From the NCBI GenBank assembly GCA_028023455.1, contig JAQFVV010012441.1, positions 5,770,492-5,834,491 of the forward strand: 64,000 nucleotides of DNA. Reading direction: 5' to 3'. Positions 50,700 through 62,694 of the stretch are shown here, piece by piece (position 1 is the stretch's first letter; the number at the start of each line of letters is the position of its first letter). The translations under genes and the position numbers were made by a program. The DNA is from Epiperipatus broadwayi (lineage: Eukaryota; Onychophora; Udeonychophora; Euonychophora; Peripatidae). The notes beneath the pieces were generated by a model. It had not been told where the DNA came from and ran no database searches. It saw only the letters and a program-made list of their open reading frames with translations.

Positions 50700-51006
50700 A
50701 TTTAAACAGCATTAAACTGTTGCACATGCGCTTTACAGATTTTAACTATAAATGAATGAATACTCCCACTTCAAACACATGATAAAGTCTTTGGAAAAGA
50801 TAGAGTGGCCATCTATCTTTTCGAACCCAAATGCTTTTGTATGGGCAAATGTTAAGTGTTTGAAAGTGAAAGTGTGAAGATATTAAATAATCACTTTAAA
50901 TTACTTTTACATACTTGAATGAAAGATGCTAGTGAAGTGTTAGTATTCATTCATTTATAGTTAAAATCTGCAAAGTGCATGTGTAACAGCATAATGCTGT
51001 TTAAAT
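50700..51006. mobile_element. Palindromic MITE (about 307 bp, 70-bp arms)
   Basis: The left arm starts atttaaacagcattaaactg. The right arm ends with its imperfect complement (cagcataatgctgtttaaat). Both arms share cagattttaactataaatga next to a second word gaatgaatact. A 13-bp direct repeat ataagttaaataa at 50643-50655 and 51010-51022 brackets it and could be a target duplication, but it is AT-rich and not flush with the left arm. Confidence 0.78.
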
Positions 51007-51022
51007 ATTATAAGTTAAATAA

Positions 51023-53424
51023 GGAAATTGTTTAAAGAAAAAAAGATTTAATGAAATAAAATATAGAAAGTTTAAATTTTGTAACTATTTTTAAAATATA
51101 TGATGGCAGAAATAGATAAAATAAATTTTCTTAATTAAATAAAATCCAATAAAGAATGCAATTAATATATGAAACATTTTAATTGAAAAAAAAATTAACA
51201 GAAAATTTGAAACAATAGGCTACTAATAAGTAGTTTAATTAAAAATAGAATTGAAAAGGATATAAATAAAGAATTTTTCTTTTGTTCGGGGATTATGCTT
51301 ACTGTCATGGTGCTGAAGAATAAGTTTTTATTCAGAATTTTTCTAAAGGACATTCTGACAAATTTACAAGAAAATTTATGGGAAAAGTTTTGCTGTACTT
51401 TCTGCAAGCAATAGCCTTTCTTTCTGTCCAGCATATATATCTAAAAATTCAAAATGTGCTACTTTGCAAAAATGAGGGAGTAATCTTCTTTGCCTTCATT
51501 CTTCTGCTCGTTACTGAAACTTGAGTCGTAGACATGTGAGACAGCCTGAGAACTAAAGTGCCCTTCATTCATGAGAAATGCCATACCCTGTTCAATACAA
51601 CATTCTTTCAATGGAAATGTGAAATAACATCAAGACTCAAAAGGAACTGCCATGCAACAGCTTTCATTCTTACACCAGCCTTCTAGTTACCAGTAACTAT
51701 TCTATAATTTGAAATATGTTTGTCTTTCTTTAAGGTCAACCTTTAATATGTTTTTGTTATTCTATCCTCTATATGTATATATTTGAAATCTATATGCTTG
51801 CGTCTTGTAACCTTGTTTCATCATTTTTTTTCTTTCTAAAAATAATATAAAGGGTGGTGATTTATTTTGTATAATGGCGGCAGTAATTTTTATTAATTAA
51901 ATTGTAAATGTGTCATTAAACCCTCCATCATTATGCACCTAAATTTTTTTTTTTTTATATTTTTTTTTTTGGGGGGGAAAAATCACAGAAAGCGCAAATC
52001 CCCCCTTTTTAAAAAAATCACTTTTAATTATTAAAGATTCTATTTAGTTTTTATATATATATATAAAAAAGGAAGATCCCTGCCAATGTTATTTTTATTA
52101 TACGTTTTTTTTTTTCTTGTTTTAGTCAATGGAAGAATTACAAATGTATAATTATATTTGTGAAGAATGTAAAATAAAATAATGTTCATATTTATTCTAT
52201 TTGTAAAAAAAAAAAAAGTATACATTTGACTATATATATATTAAAGTTTTGAATTACATATTGACTCTGTGGGTAGGCAGATTAAACTATAGCTAATCAT
52301 TAAAATTTCTGCCCTTTCTATAAGTGATCTCAAGTTATGAAGGGAAAAGTAAGAATTATTATGGTGTAATGGATTTTCTGTTTGGTCAAACTTTCATAAT
52401 ATTATATATATATATATTTGCAAAGGGTTTTTTTTTAATTTAAAGGTCGTTTGACCATATTTGTATTATATTGCTTTTTAATCTGTGAGCATCTCAGCAT
52501 GTGTTCAGCACACTCTTTTACCATGTCTATGTAGGCTAATACTTGCTTTGGGATTAAAATGAAGATTAATGAAATTGGATCTGATCTCTTTCAGAATATT
52601 TATATATATATAAGAATACATAGCTGGACATAAGCAATAAAACTCCTGCCTGAATTCAGATCATGTGGTCGGCAAATGAATTCCATTTTTTCCAACTCAG
52701 TTTAGAGATGGAGAGCTATCCAGACCTCATCTTAGCCTCTTGGTTTTTGCCATCATGTCTCAAGACCCATCCTAGCTCACAATATTCAATTGCCTTAGGA
52801 TGTAATATTGTATATTTATTTTAAAAAAAACTTTAAAATATTAATGAAATGTTTCTAACAAAAGCTGAAAATATCCGTTCAGGTCACTATTTAATTTTTA
52901 GAAGAGAGTCATACTTTAAATGCATCCAAAATATGTTTTAATTAGTTTAACTATTTATTTATTATCTTGTGCTCTCACCATAGTCAACTAAAATATATGT
53001 CCCTCTCTTTATATTGTGAAACCTGACTGTTGGCTAGAAATATTTCCAAAATTATAATATAAATTTGTCTTTTTTTGTGACCTCATGACAGAAAGGGATT
53101 TTCCTATCTATCTGTATACGGTTGCAGAGAAAATAGCCTGCAACACCATTAATAAAGCTTTGTATAGTTCTGCTAATGTAAATAATAAGTTTCTTTTGTC
53201 TTTCATTCACTATAATTAAAACCACAAAGTATTGTTTTTCTTTTTGTGATATATGTATGTACACCTGGTTATATATGTTAAAAAATCCTTTTTGTGGTCT
53301 CTTCTCTCCCTGACCACCAGGCATAAATTAAGAGTAAATTTTAGTGAGGTTTGGGAAGTAAGTTGTTTAGTAGTAATCTGGAGGAGTAGGTGAGGTTCGA
53401 ACCCCCTCTACCTGCATCTTTAGG
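51023..53424. other. AT-rich DNA without recognised genes
   Basis: Contains T- and G-runs at 51940-51980 followed by aaaatcacaga and a C-run, similar to part of the TA-element at 55500, and (TA)n at 52052, 52232 and 52402. A T-arm-like word ggttcgaacccc occurs near 53393, but no full tRNA fold is evident. The reverse open frame 53052-53324 is taken as incidental. Confidence 0.45.
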
Positions 53425-53870
53425 TTAGGTTAAAGCATCTCTACTTTTCATACCATTACAGTATATGATATAAAAAATTTTGATATGAAATAGAGAAGAA
53501 AGATTGAATCTGTTTGTCCAATATTTATTTAATAACCATGTCCATTTTTTATTACATTTATTAATTATAGGATGATTCCATTTGTTCTTGTAATTATATA
53601 AAAATACGTTGAAGTTTTTCCATTTATTTATTTTTATTAATAATTTTTTAATATTTTTTTTTTTTAATTTAAATTTACAAATATTTTTATTTAATATATC
53701 ATATGTTTCGTCTATAAAAATGTGAAGAATATAATTTTCTAATTTCATTTTTAATTTCGAGTCACCAGATATCTTTTTATTATTTTTTATCATAATTTTA
53801 CAAGCATGAGGAATTATTTTATATAATTTGCAATTGTTGAAGTAAGTTAAATTACCTTTATTTTTTTCAA
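53425..53870 (-). pseudogene. Inverted copy of Penelope-like 5' region
   Basis: The reverse frame 53793-53425 reads KISGDSKLKMKLENYILHIF then DETYDILNKNICKFK. The + strand at 54216-54480 encodes almost the same peptide (KIYGDSKLKIKLENYILQIF). DNA homology extends upstream through cctcatgcttgtaaaattat in both copies. The two copies point away from each other's 3' ends, a partial inverted duplication of the 5' part, which is a known habit of Penelope elements. The frame stays open for 122 codons here, longer than in the main copy. Confidence 0.65.
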
Positions 53871-54215
53871 TATAAACAAAAAATTTATATTTATATAGCT
53901 GTTGTAAAGAATTTATTATTTTCTGATTATTATTTTATGGAAGAACAGCATAAAGATATTTATTCTTTTCCAATTTTGATGATATTAATAAAATTTATAA
54001 ATTTGCTTTAAATCTATTTACTATTGTGTGGCATAATAGACGATTACAATTTATCATGTTTGTGGATTTTTTTGAAGAGTAATCTTAATTCACAAGACAT
54101 AAGAAAAGGAACAAATTTAGCGAGTTTATGTGTTTATACAGAAAAAATTATAGGTCAATTAACTTATTTAAACAATTGCTAATTATATAAAGTAATTCCT
54201 CATGCTTGTAAAATT

Positions 54216-54693
54216 ATGATAAAAAATAATAAAAAGATATATGGTGACTCGAAATTAAAAATAAAATTAGAAAATTATATTCTTCAAATTTTTATAGACA
54301 AAAAATATGATATATTAAATAAAAATATTTGTAAATTTAAATTTTTAAAAAAAGATATAAAAAAATTATTAATAAAAATAAATAAATAGGAAGACCTCAA
54401 CATATTTTTATATAATTACAAGTACAAATGAAATCATCATATAATTAATAAATATAATAAAAAATGAACATAGAAGTTAAATTAATATGAATTGTAATTT
54501 TAAAGATCAAGGATTTTGCAAGTTCATAAAGTCATACGAAGAACAGCAGAATCATTTTATAAATCTAATATCAAATAAATTTTCTAAAGAACAAAACGTG
54601 TCATTGAGCAAAGGACTATCTTTTATACCTATAGTAGATATAAATATTAATAAGAAGCTTGTTACTGATATTGAATTAGTATATATCAGTTGA
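54216..54693 (+). pseudogene. Penelope-like element, N-terminal coding remnant
   Basis: Frame changes divide it. The last piece (54487-54693) contains SLSKGLSFIPIVDININK, matching the LSKGLxFxPTP motif that precedes the RT core in Penelope-like proteins. Upstream the KLENYIL and NICKFK stretch is shared with the inverted copy. Two consecutive stops (tga, tga) follow VYIS at 54693. Confidence 0.65.
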
Positions 54694-54764
54694 TGATAAA
54701 AAGAAAATGAATTGTTTATTAAAGACTTATATGAAAAGACAATTACTTTAAAAGACTATACATA

Positions 54765-55619
54765 CACCTGAGCCTCTTTTTACGTGGACTTCTTTAACAC
54801 AATTTTGAAGTTACGCGATTCATGTTTCACCAGAAGTCGATTTCCGATAATGCGCTATTACTTTAAATAATAAATTTCACACACTTATGTTATATTGAAA
54901 GTAATAGCACATTATTGGAATTCGACTTTCATCTTAGTAACTTCAATATTTTCAGTGCTTTATAATAGTAAGATTTTATGCAATAATGAAATTAAAATCA
55001 TGATTTTCACATTTTATGTATACACATATAAATTTTACAAGATTATAATGTAAATTTGTTCAAACATGGTGCATGTTAATTTTGCATTTTAAATCACATT
55101 CTGTTTTTGCTTTTTAAAAAAGAACGTAATCAATTATTATTTTCTTATTAATGACACTAATCATTAATGCACTCTTAAATTCCAATGAGAGCTAAATGGT
55201 TGTATGTCTGGTTATCACAAGCTTTGTAAACAATTAATAAAATCATCGTCTCGAAGATTAATTACTAATTATGTTGTCACCAGAAAATCATAATAATTAA
55301 AACGTGTATAAAAAATGTAAATTACTGTACTGTAAATTACGCATAAAAATATATTATTTTGAATAAAATTAAATATTATAGTTAAAAAAAGTTTGTCTTG
55401 TATCAATTTTTTTCAAATTTGAAATTTTTTATTAGTCATATTTTATTTTCTTATTTTTTTTTTGCGCAAATTTTAAAGTAATTTTGCTTTTGCGCGAATT
55501 TTGAAAAATCACAGACCGCATCCCCCCTTTTTCAATGTAAGTTACGTCTATTTTTGCACGATTTCATTTGTGCGTGGTTTCTGAGGAACCTATCTATCTC
55601 GTAAAATGAGACCCAGGTG
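54765..55619. mobile_element. TA-flanked terminal-inverted-repeat element (855 bp) nested in the Penelope-like element
   Basis: Left end cacctgagcctctttttacg. The right end in reverse complement reads cacctgggtctcattttacg, 17 of 20 identical. Each end is followed outward by TA (54763-54764 and 55620-55621), the target duplication of Tc1/mariner/pogo-type transposons. Penelope coding sequence resumes on the far side, which supports insertion. The interior has no transposase I can recognise. It contains a secondary hairpin at 54802-54951 with arms sharing aataatgygctattacttt and gaagttac. This makes it a non-autonomous element, superfamily tentative. Confidence 0.8.
54802..54951. repeat. Inner hairpin within the TA-flanked element
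   Basis: Left arm ttttgaagttacgcgatt and on to gctattactttaaa. Right arm complementary from tgaaagtaatagc to gtaacttcaat. The arms span about 60 bp each with mismatches. It may be an older MITE within the element or its own sub-terminal repeat. Confidence 0.65.
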
Positions 55620-55689
55620 TATAGGAGGCTTGTTACTAATATTAGAAAGATCTGTGATTGTGAAAGGATTACTCTATTTGTAAAGAGGA

Positions 55690-56690
55690 TAGAGGTAATA
55701 AATTTGTCACAATGTATCATAAGCATTATATTGACAGGATAGAAAATGAAATAAATAGAGTAGGATATGATAAATTATGAAAAGATCCAACTATAGGGAT
55801 AAATAACAAATATTTAAAACTACTTAATAAAATGAAAGATTATAAAATTATAGATAGAAATGAATATAAATTATTGTATGAAAATCCACATAATTTTACA
55901 AAGGTTAAAACTCACAAAAATAATAATCCATTGAGGCTGTTGTTTAACTTTAGTGATTTAATTTTACAGAAGTTTTCTAAGTATATAAATAAATGGATAA
56001 CAGGTATTTTAGTATATGGTGAATATTCTATAAAGAATGCAGATGGTATTTAATAAAAAATTTAAGTAAACATATAGATGATATACATATAATAAATATT
56101 ATTGAAGAAGGTTTACAATTAATACACAATAATTTATATTTTAAATACAATAATGAATTTTGGTATATTCATGAGGGATGTATTATGGATTGTGCAATTA
56201 GTGGGTTAATCTCATCAATATTTATAAATGAATTAAAAAATGTTGTAATTAAAAAAAGGTAAATTAGTCAAGCAATAATATATTATTCTAGATATGTTGA
56301 TGGCATTTTAATTATTGGTAATAAAAGAGCAATAAATAATATTTATAATAAATTTAATAATAATATATATAATATTAAATTTACAAAATTAGAATTTGAA
56401 GATAAAATTAGATATTTAGATATAGAAATTAATATAGATAAAGATAATAAAATTAAGATAAAACATTTTATTAAAAAACATAAATTAAGAAAAAATATTC
56501 ATGTAGATTGACAACAAGCATGGGTGCAAAAATTAGCAGTTATTAAAGATTTTAAATATAGGAATGATAAATATAATATAGATAAAAGTGTAGCTCAGTT
56601 ACAAAAGAATCAATTTATTAAATTATATAAAAATTATGGATATCCTAAAACTATTAAAAATATATTTTTAATTGTAATACTTCTATAGTA
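55690..56690 (+). pseudogene. Penelope-like reverse transcriptase, disrupted
   Basis: Order of motifs: RGNKFVTMYHKHYIDRIENE (family GNK.VVM...Y...I), KDPT, NKMKD, then KVKTHKNNNPLRLLFNFS, matching the PKIHK.N.PLRPIVS signature, SKYINKW and GEYSIKNAD. The stretch that should hold palm motif A with the first catalytic Asp (VSFDVVSLFTN-type) is missing: NAD is followed closely by a different frame reading NLSKHIDDIHIINIIEE. Then HEGCIMDCAISGLISSIFIN (family GxxMGSPLSP, degraded) and RYVDGILII at 56290 (family RYVDDIL, second Asp to Gly), then IRYLDIEI. Several stops and frame changes occur. The deleted motif A and altered YVDD mean the enzyme is dead. Confidence 0.75.
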
Positions 56691-56897
56691 GGTGGTAAAA
56701 TTTCTAAGGTAAATAATGGTATTGATAATGGTAAAATGAATCAAATAAGAAATAGATTCAATACTTTCATATTATTCTAAGATATATAATACATTAAGAT
56801 ATAACAAAAATTATATTGAAAAAAATATACAATCAAATAGTAAAAAATCTCGATTTATTAATATGCAATTATAGGTTGAGAGATGATATATGATACA

Positions 56898-57232
56898 AAA
56901 AGGAACTGTATATAAAATTACATGTTAAATTGTAAAATGATTTACTTTGCTTATTTTGGCAAACAATTAAAGGTAAGAGACAAAGAACATAATAATGCAA
57001 TTAATAGAAGAGATGATAAATCTGCATTATACATTCATTACTTGAGATGTGGACATAAAATAGATGCTACAAAAAGTATTAAATGTTTAAATTACAACAA
57101 AGATCCAAAATAAGACAAATATATAAAACATACTATATTAAAAATAATTTAAATAATTTTATGAATATTTACAAGACTTCTTTAAATTTGGTTAATAATT
57201 GGTTAATTAAAAATGAATGGAAAATTATATAA
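56898..57232 (+). pseudogene. Penelope-like GIY-YIG endonuclease, disrupted
   Basis: VYKITC at about 56907 and, after a one-base shift, NCKMIYFAYFGKQLKVRDKE (from 56928) correspond to the VYKI.C..C...YIG.TGR.LK.R..EH start of the Penelope C-terminal nuclease. The canonical YIG triad is degraded (YFAYFG), while KVRDKEHN and SALYIHYLRCGHKID are well preserved, matching the R..EH and SAL..H....GH.I parts. The 63-codon frame from 56922 is the longest open piece. The protein ends near 57232 with NGKLYKL. Confidence 0.72.
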
Positions 57233-57414
57233 ATTGACATATATATAATTGTATACATATAATTTATTTTATTTATTGTATTGTTATGATATAGTCAATT
57301 ATTTTGTAATTACTGAATTTATATATGCAGGTTTTGATTTATTTTTAATGATTTATATTGTTATTCTGTTTTAATTTTCATTATTGAACACTAGATGGTT
57401 TTATGACTGAAATA

Positions 57415-57472
57415 GTCTGTTAACATAATAGATTATTAACATTTGAAAAGAGCACCAAATTAGGTGCTGAAA
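57415..57472 (+). ncRNA. Possible decayed hammerhead ribozyme of the Penelope-like element
   Basis: Order on the + strand: gtc (57415-57417), a hairpin tgttaa...ttaaca (57418-57441), ttgaaaa plus an extra g where a hammerhead has CUGANGA, a hairpin agcacc...ggtgct (57451-57468), then gaaa (57469-57472). The topology and the GUC and GAAA elements fit a hammerhead. Two core positions (C3 to T, G8 to A) and one extra base do not, so it would be inactive. Penelope-like elements are known to carry hammerhead ribozymes in their terminal repeats. A chance pair of hairpins is a real alternative. Confidence 0.25.
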
Positions 57473-57485
57473 AAGGCTTTTTATT

Positions 57486-60223
57486 TATATTTAAAAAAAT
57501 GATATATTGCATGGTCAGATTCAAGCCTTTTCATTGCACATTTTAGTTTAACAATCAAATCTATCTGTGCTAGATTCAAACTCTATTAAAATGTTCATTT
57601 TTTAAAAGTAAACATATAAACCTTACTATCACAACTGGGTGCACAGCATTATATACGCACATATGAATACACTCTGTACATACATAGGTTAGTAAGCATT
57701 ACAGTGAATACAATGGTTTAATTTTTATATTTTATAAAGGAATGATTTATGTTTTAATTTTAAGTAGTAAAAATATCAATTTCTTAAGTTTATTATATAT
57801 AAATTCGTATGTTGATGTATGATTCACGTTATACAATAATATATATATATAGAGAGAGAGAGTGGCGTGATTTAATTTTGTGAAAGAGCAAAAAGTTTTG
57901 TTGTATTAATTAAAAATAAAAATTTAACCGTGAACAAATTTGCATTAAGTCCACTGCACTTGTGGTTAAATCAAAGTTTGAAAGTTGATTATTGCTATAT
58001 TCAATTTTGTTTGCGGCAAAAGTGTATTCATTAAAATCGCTGAAGTAGCATTATTGGACACTTAGAGGAGGATCTAAGGTGCCCTGGAAATCTAAACAAA
58101 AGTATTTGATCAAATCAGGAAATCTTATAATTTAATGTAATATTTTAGAGTTAATGGGTTTCCAGGTGAAATATATTCTTCTCTAGTTAAGTGTTTAGTA
58201 AGAAAAATATAAATAGGGTATATTTTATACCTGAGTTATGGAGTCCTTAATTTTAGAAGTGTGTCGCTATACCAAATCCACATCAGATTGATCTTTGAAA
58301 GATCTGACTAAAGAAAGGTGACTGCTGCTTCTAAATTTACACAAGAATGGTGTGCCTGCTGCCAGCTGATGCTTCAACCCTGGAACTGCAACATGAAACC
58401 ATCCAGCAAGATTTCCAGGATGTAGATGCTATGCCTACTCAAGAAGACCACCAAAATAGCTGAAAGCCAACATCTGCTTATTCAGTTCAGCAACTAATCA
58501 GTAATTCCAATTCATAACCACAGAGCTCTATGATAACTAACTATTTTCTAAAGTTAAATCCCTACTTAAAATTTAAAGCTAGCTAAAGATAAAATTAATG
58601 TAACTTTCTAATCTCTATAAAATAATTTCATTATATATTCTTGTTAAAGTAAATAAGGTATAATTTGTATAACTTACCTACCTCTTGTTAAATCTTATTT
58701 ATATTAAATGTAATCTAACCTAAATTCTTTGTCTATCACTGTGGTTGTGCCTATAATATTTCTTTATTGTTATTTATACTCCAATGCGTTGAAGCAGTAA
58801 GCAGTTAAACATAATAAATATTTGGAGATATAATTGCAAATATCTCCTCATAACTATCTTGTTAATGACATTCTCCTATGATTCTTATTTCATTCTAAAT
58901 GTATTGTGGCTTACTATTAAATTTCTATGCTATTGAGATTTATGAATAGAGTAATGTACTATGACAGTATATGCAGTAAGTATTTGGCCATTCTATCAAA
59001 TATACTGTTCTCCTCCTTTATAATAATTTCTATGTATAGATTGAAACCTATAAACAAGAGTTTTATTATATTTTGTTATCCCCCTAATGTTGCTTGATTT
59101 TATAGCATTGTCAGAATTATCTCCTAATAGTAATAGTGACTAGCCTAACATGCTGTATTTCTAAAATATTAATTAAAGTTGTACCTTTGCTCGGCAGATT
59201 ACATATCTAAAATTATCATGCAATGTTTTACATTTTGCTGCCTCTTCTTTTTATAATAGGGCCATGGTCAAGTCCACCCCATCTTATCTACTTTTGGGGC
59301 ATTCACAAGTAAGACCTTATGCATAATTTCAGTTAGTAGTCTTAGTCAACCCTGACCTTTTAGCAGCAAGATGCTTAGTCTCAGAGTACCGGTGTTGGTC
59401 ACAAAAACCCTTGATTCTAATATATCCACAGGGCACTCTGTTATCCTAATTTGCAGGGGCTGTAGTGGTCAGTCCCTTTGTATAGCCTATAAGTTAATTA
59501 TTCAGTATTAAACTGAAATTTCTACCTTTAGTTTGTAGGTTCAATCTCAACCCTGAGCTGATTTATATGCTCATAATTTACTAAGTTAATAATGTTACAC
59601 TAATTATTTTGCCTAAGACTAGTACAGCATTTTACAATAGTAACTACCACTTTCAATAGGAATTGGTATAACCTAAAAGTATGCACTGCTTAGTGATTCT
59701 TTAAATATATCAATTCATATTAATAAAGATTTGATGAGGATATATGCTAAATCCTCATGTTATAAAACCTTTTTCCATATAAATTCATGTTCTATTTATT
59801 TATTAAATATATGTTGAATTTATTCTGGTTTCATGTGGATTTCTCGTTCCCATTTCAATCCAATTTAATCTTAGTTATATATATATATTATGATGATCTA
59901 TGCATTAATTACCATTAATTATAATTTCTAAATGTTATTTTTGGTTTTGTGCTGATGGCAATTAAATTAGTTAATATATATATATATATATTTAAATCTT
60001 CAAGTCTCCTGTTTTTCTCTGTCCTATACTGGCCACAAAAGATAAAAGTACATTTTATTAACCTCAACAATGGTCATTTGTAGGATCTTGAGTCTTGGAG
60101 TTCTGACAAATGTGCTGAAGTGTTGTTGGATTCTGGACATCACAGTCATAGTCTGGTCAGTTTTGGCTTCTTTGCCTGGATTCTAGATTCTGTTATGTGA
60201 ATGTACAAAACTTGACCATTACA
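57486..60223. other. Unassigned region
   Basis: Less A+T at 58280-58540 and 59260-59620, which stands out against the surroundings. A 40-codon frame beginning atggtgtgcctgctg (58349) is open but matches nothing I know. No splice structure, repeat ends or RNA gene identified. (TA)n and GA-rich microsatellite at 57838-57862. Confidence 0.4.
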
Positions 60224-60306
60224 ATATAGCTGTTGTAAAAAAAATATTATTTTATAGAAGACCAGCATAAAGATATTTATTCTTTTCCAATTTTGATAAT
60301 ATTTAC
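60224..60306 (+). repeat. Short fragment shared with the Penelope-like 5' region
   Basis: Matches 53898-53985: atatagctgttgtaaa, attattttat, then gcataaagatatttattc and ttccaattttgat. Only about 85 bp and no coding capacity. Confidence 0.7.
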
Positions 60307-61984
60307 AATATAGCATAATTTTATGTAATTTTAATAGTTAGATTAATATAAACTAAACCTAAGGTAAATCACATTTAATCCCATTCAATATCGCTAATAA
60401 TAACATTAAATAAAAATATTACCAGTACATGACATAGTAATATCGGAAAAAAACTTTATTGATCTGTTTAACATTATAAGTGTACAAATATTAGTAAAGA
60501 TCTATGATGATACAATATAAATATTCTCACTTTCAACAAGTACTTGATTTATAAAGCACTACAAGTGAACAAACACTAGTTTTATCCATGACAATATGAT
60601 TGAAACTGGGTCAATTTATATTGCATATAAATAATTCATCAAACTCATAAAATTATATTAGCACATGAACATAATCTTTGTATACATTTTGCATCTCATC
60701 CTTGAAAAGTAGGTAGTATTCATTTTTAAAGCAAATAAATATTTCAATTGGTTTTTAAACACTAAGAATTAATTTTCATTTTTTCAATAAATTGTCGCCT
60801 TCTACAAATTCTCAATAAACCTGCAAAGTTAATGAATGAACACTATTGCTTTTACCCTATCATTTTATCTATTTAAAGACAAATAAATAAATTATATGAA
60901 AGAACTTAAATTTGCATCTATTGAAGCCAAGATAGAAGGTTTAATCTGCTTAGTCCTTACTTATAGAATTTTTAAATTCATATAAGAAATATTGTAGCAA
61001 CTCTTTAGATTAACTATTTGGTTTATTTTATTCTTTCCAGTGTTTAACAAATAAAAATTTCAATGAACATTTACATTTTTAAAACACGAATAACATTATT
61101 TCATTCTAACATAAATTAAACCACTTAGATTACATTCTTACATACTACAATGGAAATGTCCTTTTTACACATTTTTCAATACAATCTTATACAAATAAAA
61201 TAAATATACTTGAGACATTAAATATTTAGTTGTATTATTTCCTACTGCTGCTAATGTAGTAACAAAAATACAAATAATACAAAAAAGTAATAATTTCATC
61301 AATGCTATAAACTTTATTATTTACACATTCATTTTTAAAATGAATAAAGTCAATTCACATTTTTTTACAAACTACACTTGTTAGTAAACATTTCTTTTTT
61401 CAATATTAATGTTGTCATAGCAACATATTCCAATGTTTTTCAAGTTAATATGTTCACTATTAACATAAAAACAATTTTCCTTTTTTTGACAATTGACATT
61501 ATACCATATATATATATATAACAAAATAAATTATATATATATAATAGTTATCAGGTTAAACCTTGTTAGTTTGATTAATTCCCTACATTTTGATGAAATA
61601 GCATTAACCACTGTCAATGTTAATTTCTTTAAAAAAATTGTTAGATCTCAGATAGTAATGACCTTGAGTGAGATAAAGTATGAGATGAAGCACAAAGTAG
61701 TTGAGCATTCAGAATATGTGTAGTAACAAAATATATATTTTCTTAAGTTTCACTATTAATCGATTTCAAGTTAATATTAAAAGAAAGAGAGAAAACAAGT
61801 TGTCTCCATAAGGCTGGAATACATTGCTCTTTATCAGCTCTATTTAAATGAGTTGGTCTTTTTAATATTTCAATTGACTCCCTCATAGTTTTCAAATCAT
61901 ACTTTTTCAAAATGGCATATATTTTAGTAGTATCAAAATCATGCTTGTGATAAATTTCTAAAAAAAATGTGAAATAAAAGCCAC
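60307..61984. other. AT-rich DNA without recognisable features
   Basis: (TA)n near 61507-61545. The 76-codon open frame at 61493-61723 starts inside that microsatellite and has no motif. Confidence 0.5.
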
Positions 61985-62566
61985 AAGCTAGAAACTAATC
62001 TGGGGATACTGGATGATGCACAAGACTTCTGGCATCCATTGATTACTCTGGCCTGCACTGAGTGGCACTACTGCATGGAGAGTTTTGCCTATTTTAATAA
62101 CAGTTAAGAGAAAGCATAAGAAATATTGATCATGTGATGTTTAGTGGTTTAAAAAAATTCTGCCTAATAGGATAGTGGGGGCTATAGCTATTAAAGAACC
62201 AAAGACACCAAAATGTATGGGTACTGAGCTGAGTTCAGATGTATATAACTATATAAGCGAACGAGCTTGGACTGAAAATATTATTGTGTTTTCAATTTTA
62301 TTTTCATAGTTTTGTAGTTAAGTAGAGATAAAAGGTGATTGCTGAAAGGTTGCATTATATCCTAAGATCTAGCTGCAGTGCTCCCAGATCCAAGACTCCT
62401 CACTGCTGAAAACCATTAGCTAGAAACTAAACTGGGGATAATGGATGAGTATGTACTAGATAGGGATTTTGTGTACAAGCCTTCTGACATCCATTGATTT
62501 CTCTGGCTTGCACTAAGTGTGGTACTACTGTATGGAGAGTTTTGCCTGTTTTAATAACATTAGAAT
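61985..62566. repeat. Direct repeat, two copies spaced about 430 bp
   Basis: Copies at about 61985-62097 and 62418-62557 share agctagaaacta, actggggata, catccattgatt, ctctggc and atggagagttttgcct in the same order. The second copy has an extra ~35 bp. The intervening DNA is unique in this window. No coding motif. Confidence 0.75.
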
Positions 62567-62694
62567 TATGGTATTATTTGGGAAATGTCATATTTAAAGA
62601 CTATGACTCAAACCATTTGCTTATTATTCAAATACAAAGAAGTGAAGTGAGCAGAATATAGCCTGAATTTGTAATCTCTAAATAAATGTACATT

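Larger units (their letters stand above)
53871..57485 (+). mobile_element. Penelope-like retroelement, decayed
   Basis: Element with N-terminal region, reverse transcriptase and C-terminal GIY-YIG endonuclease in the order expected for Penelope-like elements, followed by about 250 bp of 3' sequence. Boundaries are approximate. It is interrupted at 54765-55619 by a TA-flanked transposon. A short piece of its upstream sequence (tgttgtaaa to ttccaattttgat, 53898-53985) recurs at about 60224-60306 in the same orientation. All coding parts carry stops and frameshifts. Confidence 0.75.

Noticed and set aside
51960-52010. Similarity of aaaatcacaga plus C-run to the TA-element at 55500
   Set aside because: Only about 20 bases with homopolymers. 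Not enough to call a second copy of the element.
53385-53425. tRNA-like B-box word ggttcgaacccc near 53393
   Set aside because: No matching A-box, acceptor stem or anticodon arm could be laid out. The word is self-complementary and may be chance or a SINE fossil.
58349-58470. 40-codon open frame in a less AT-rich patch
   Set aside because: Too short, no motif and no supporting gene structure.
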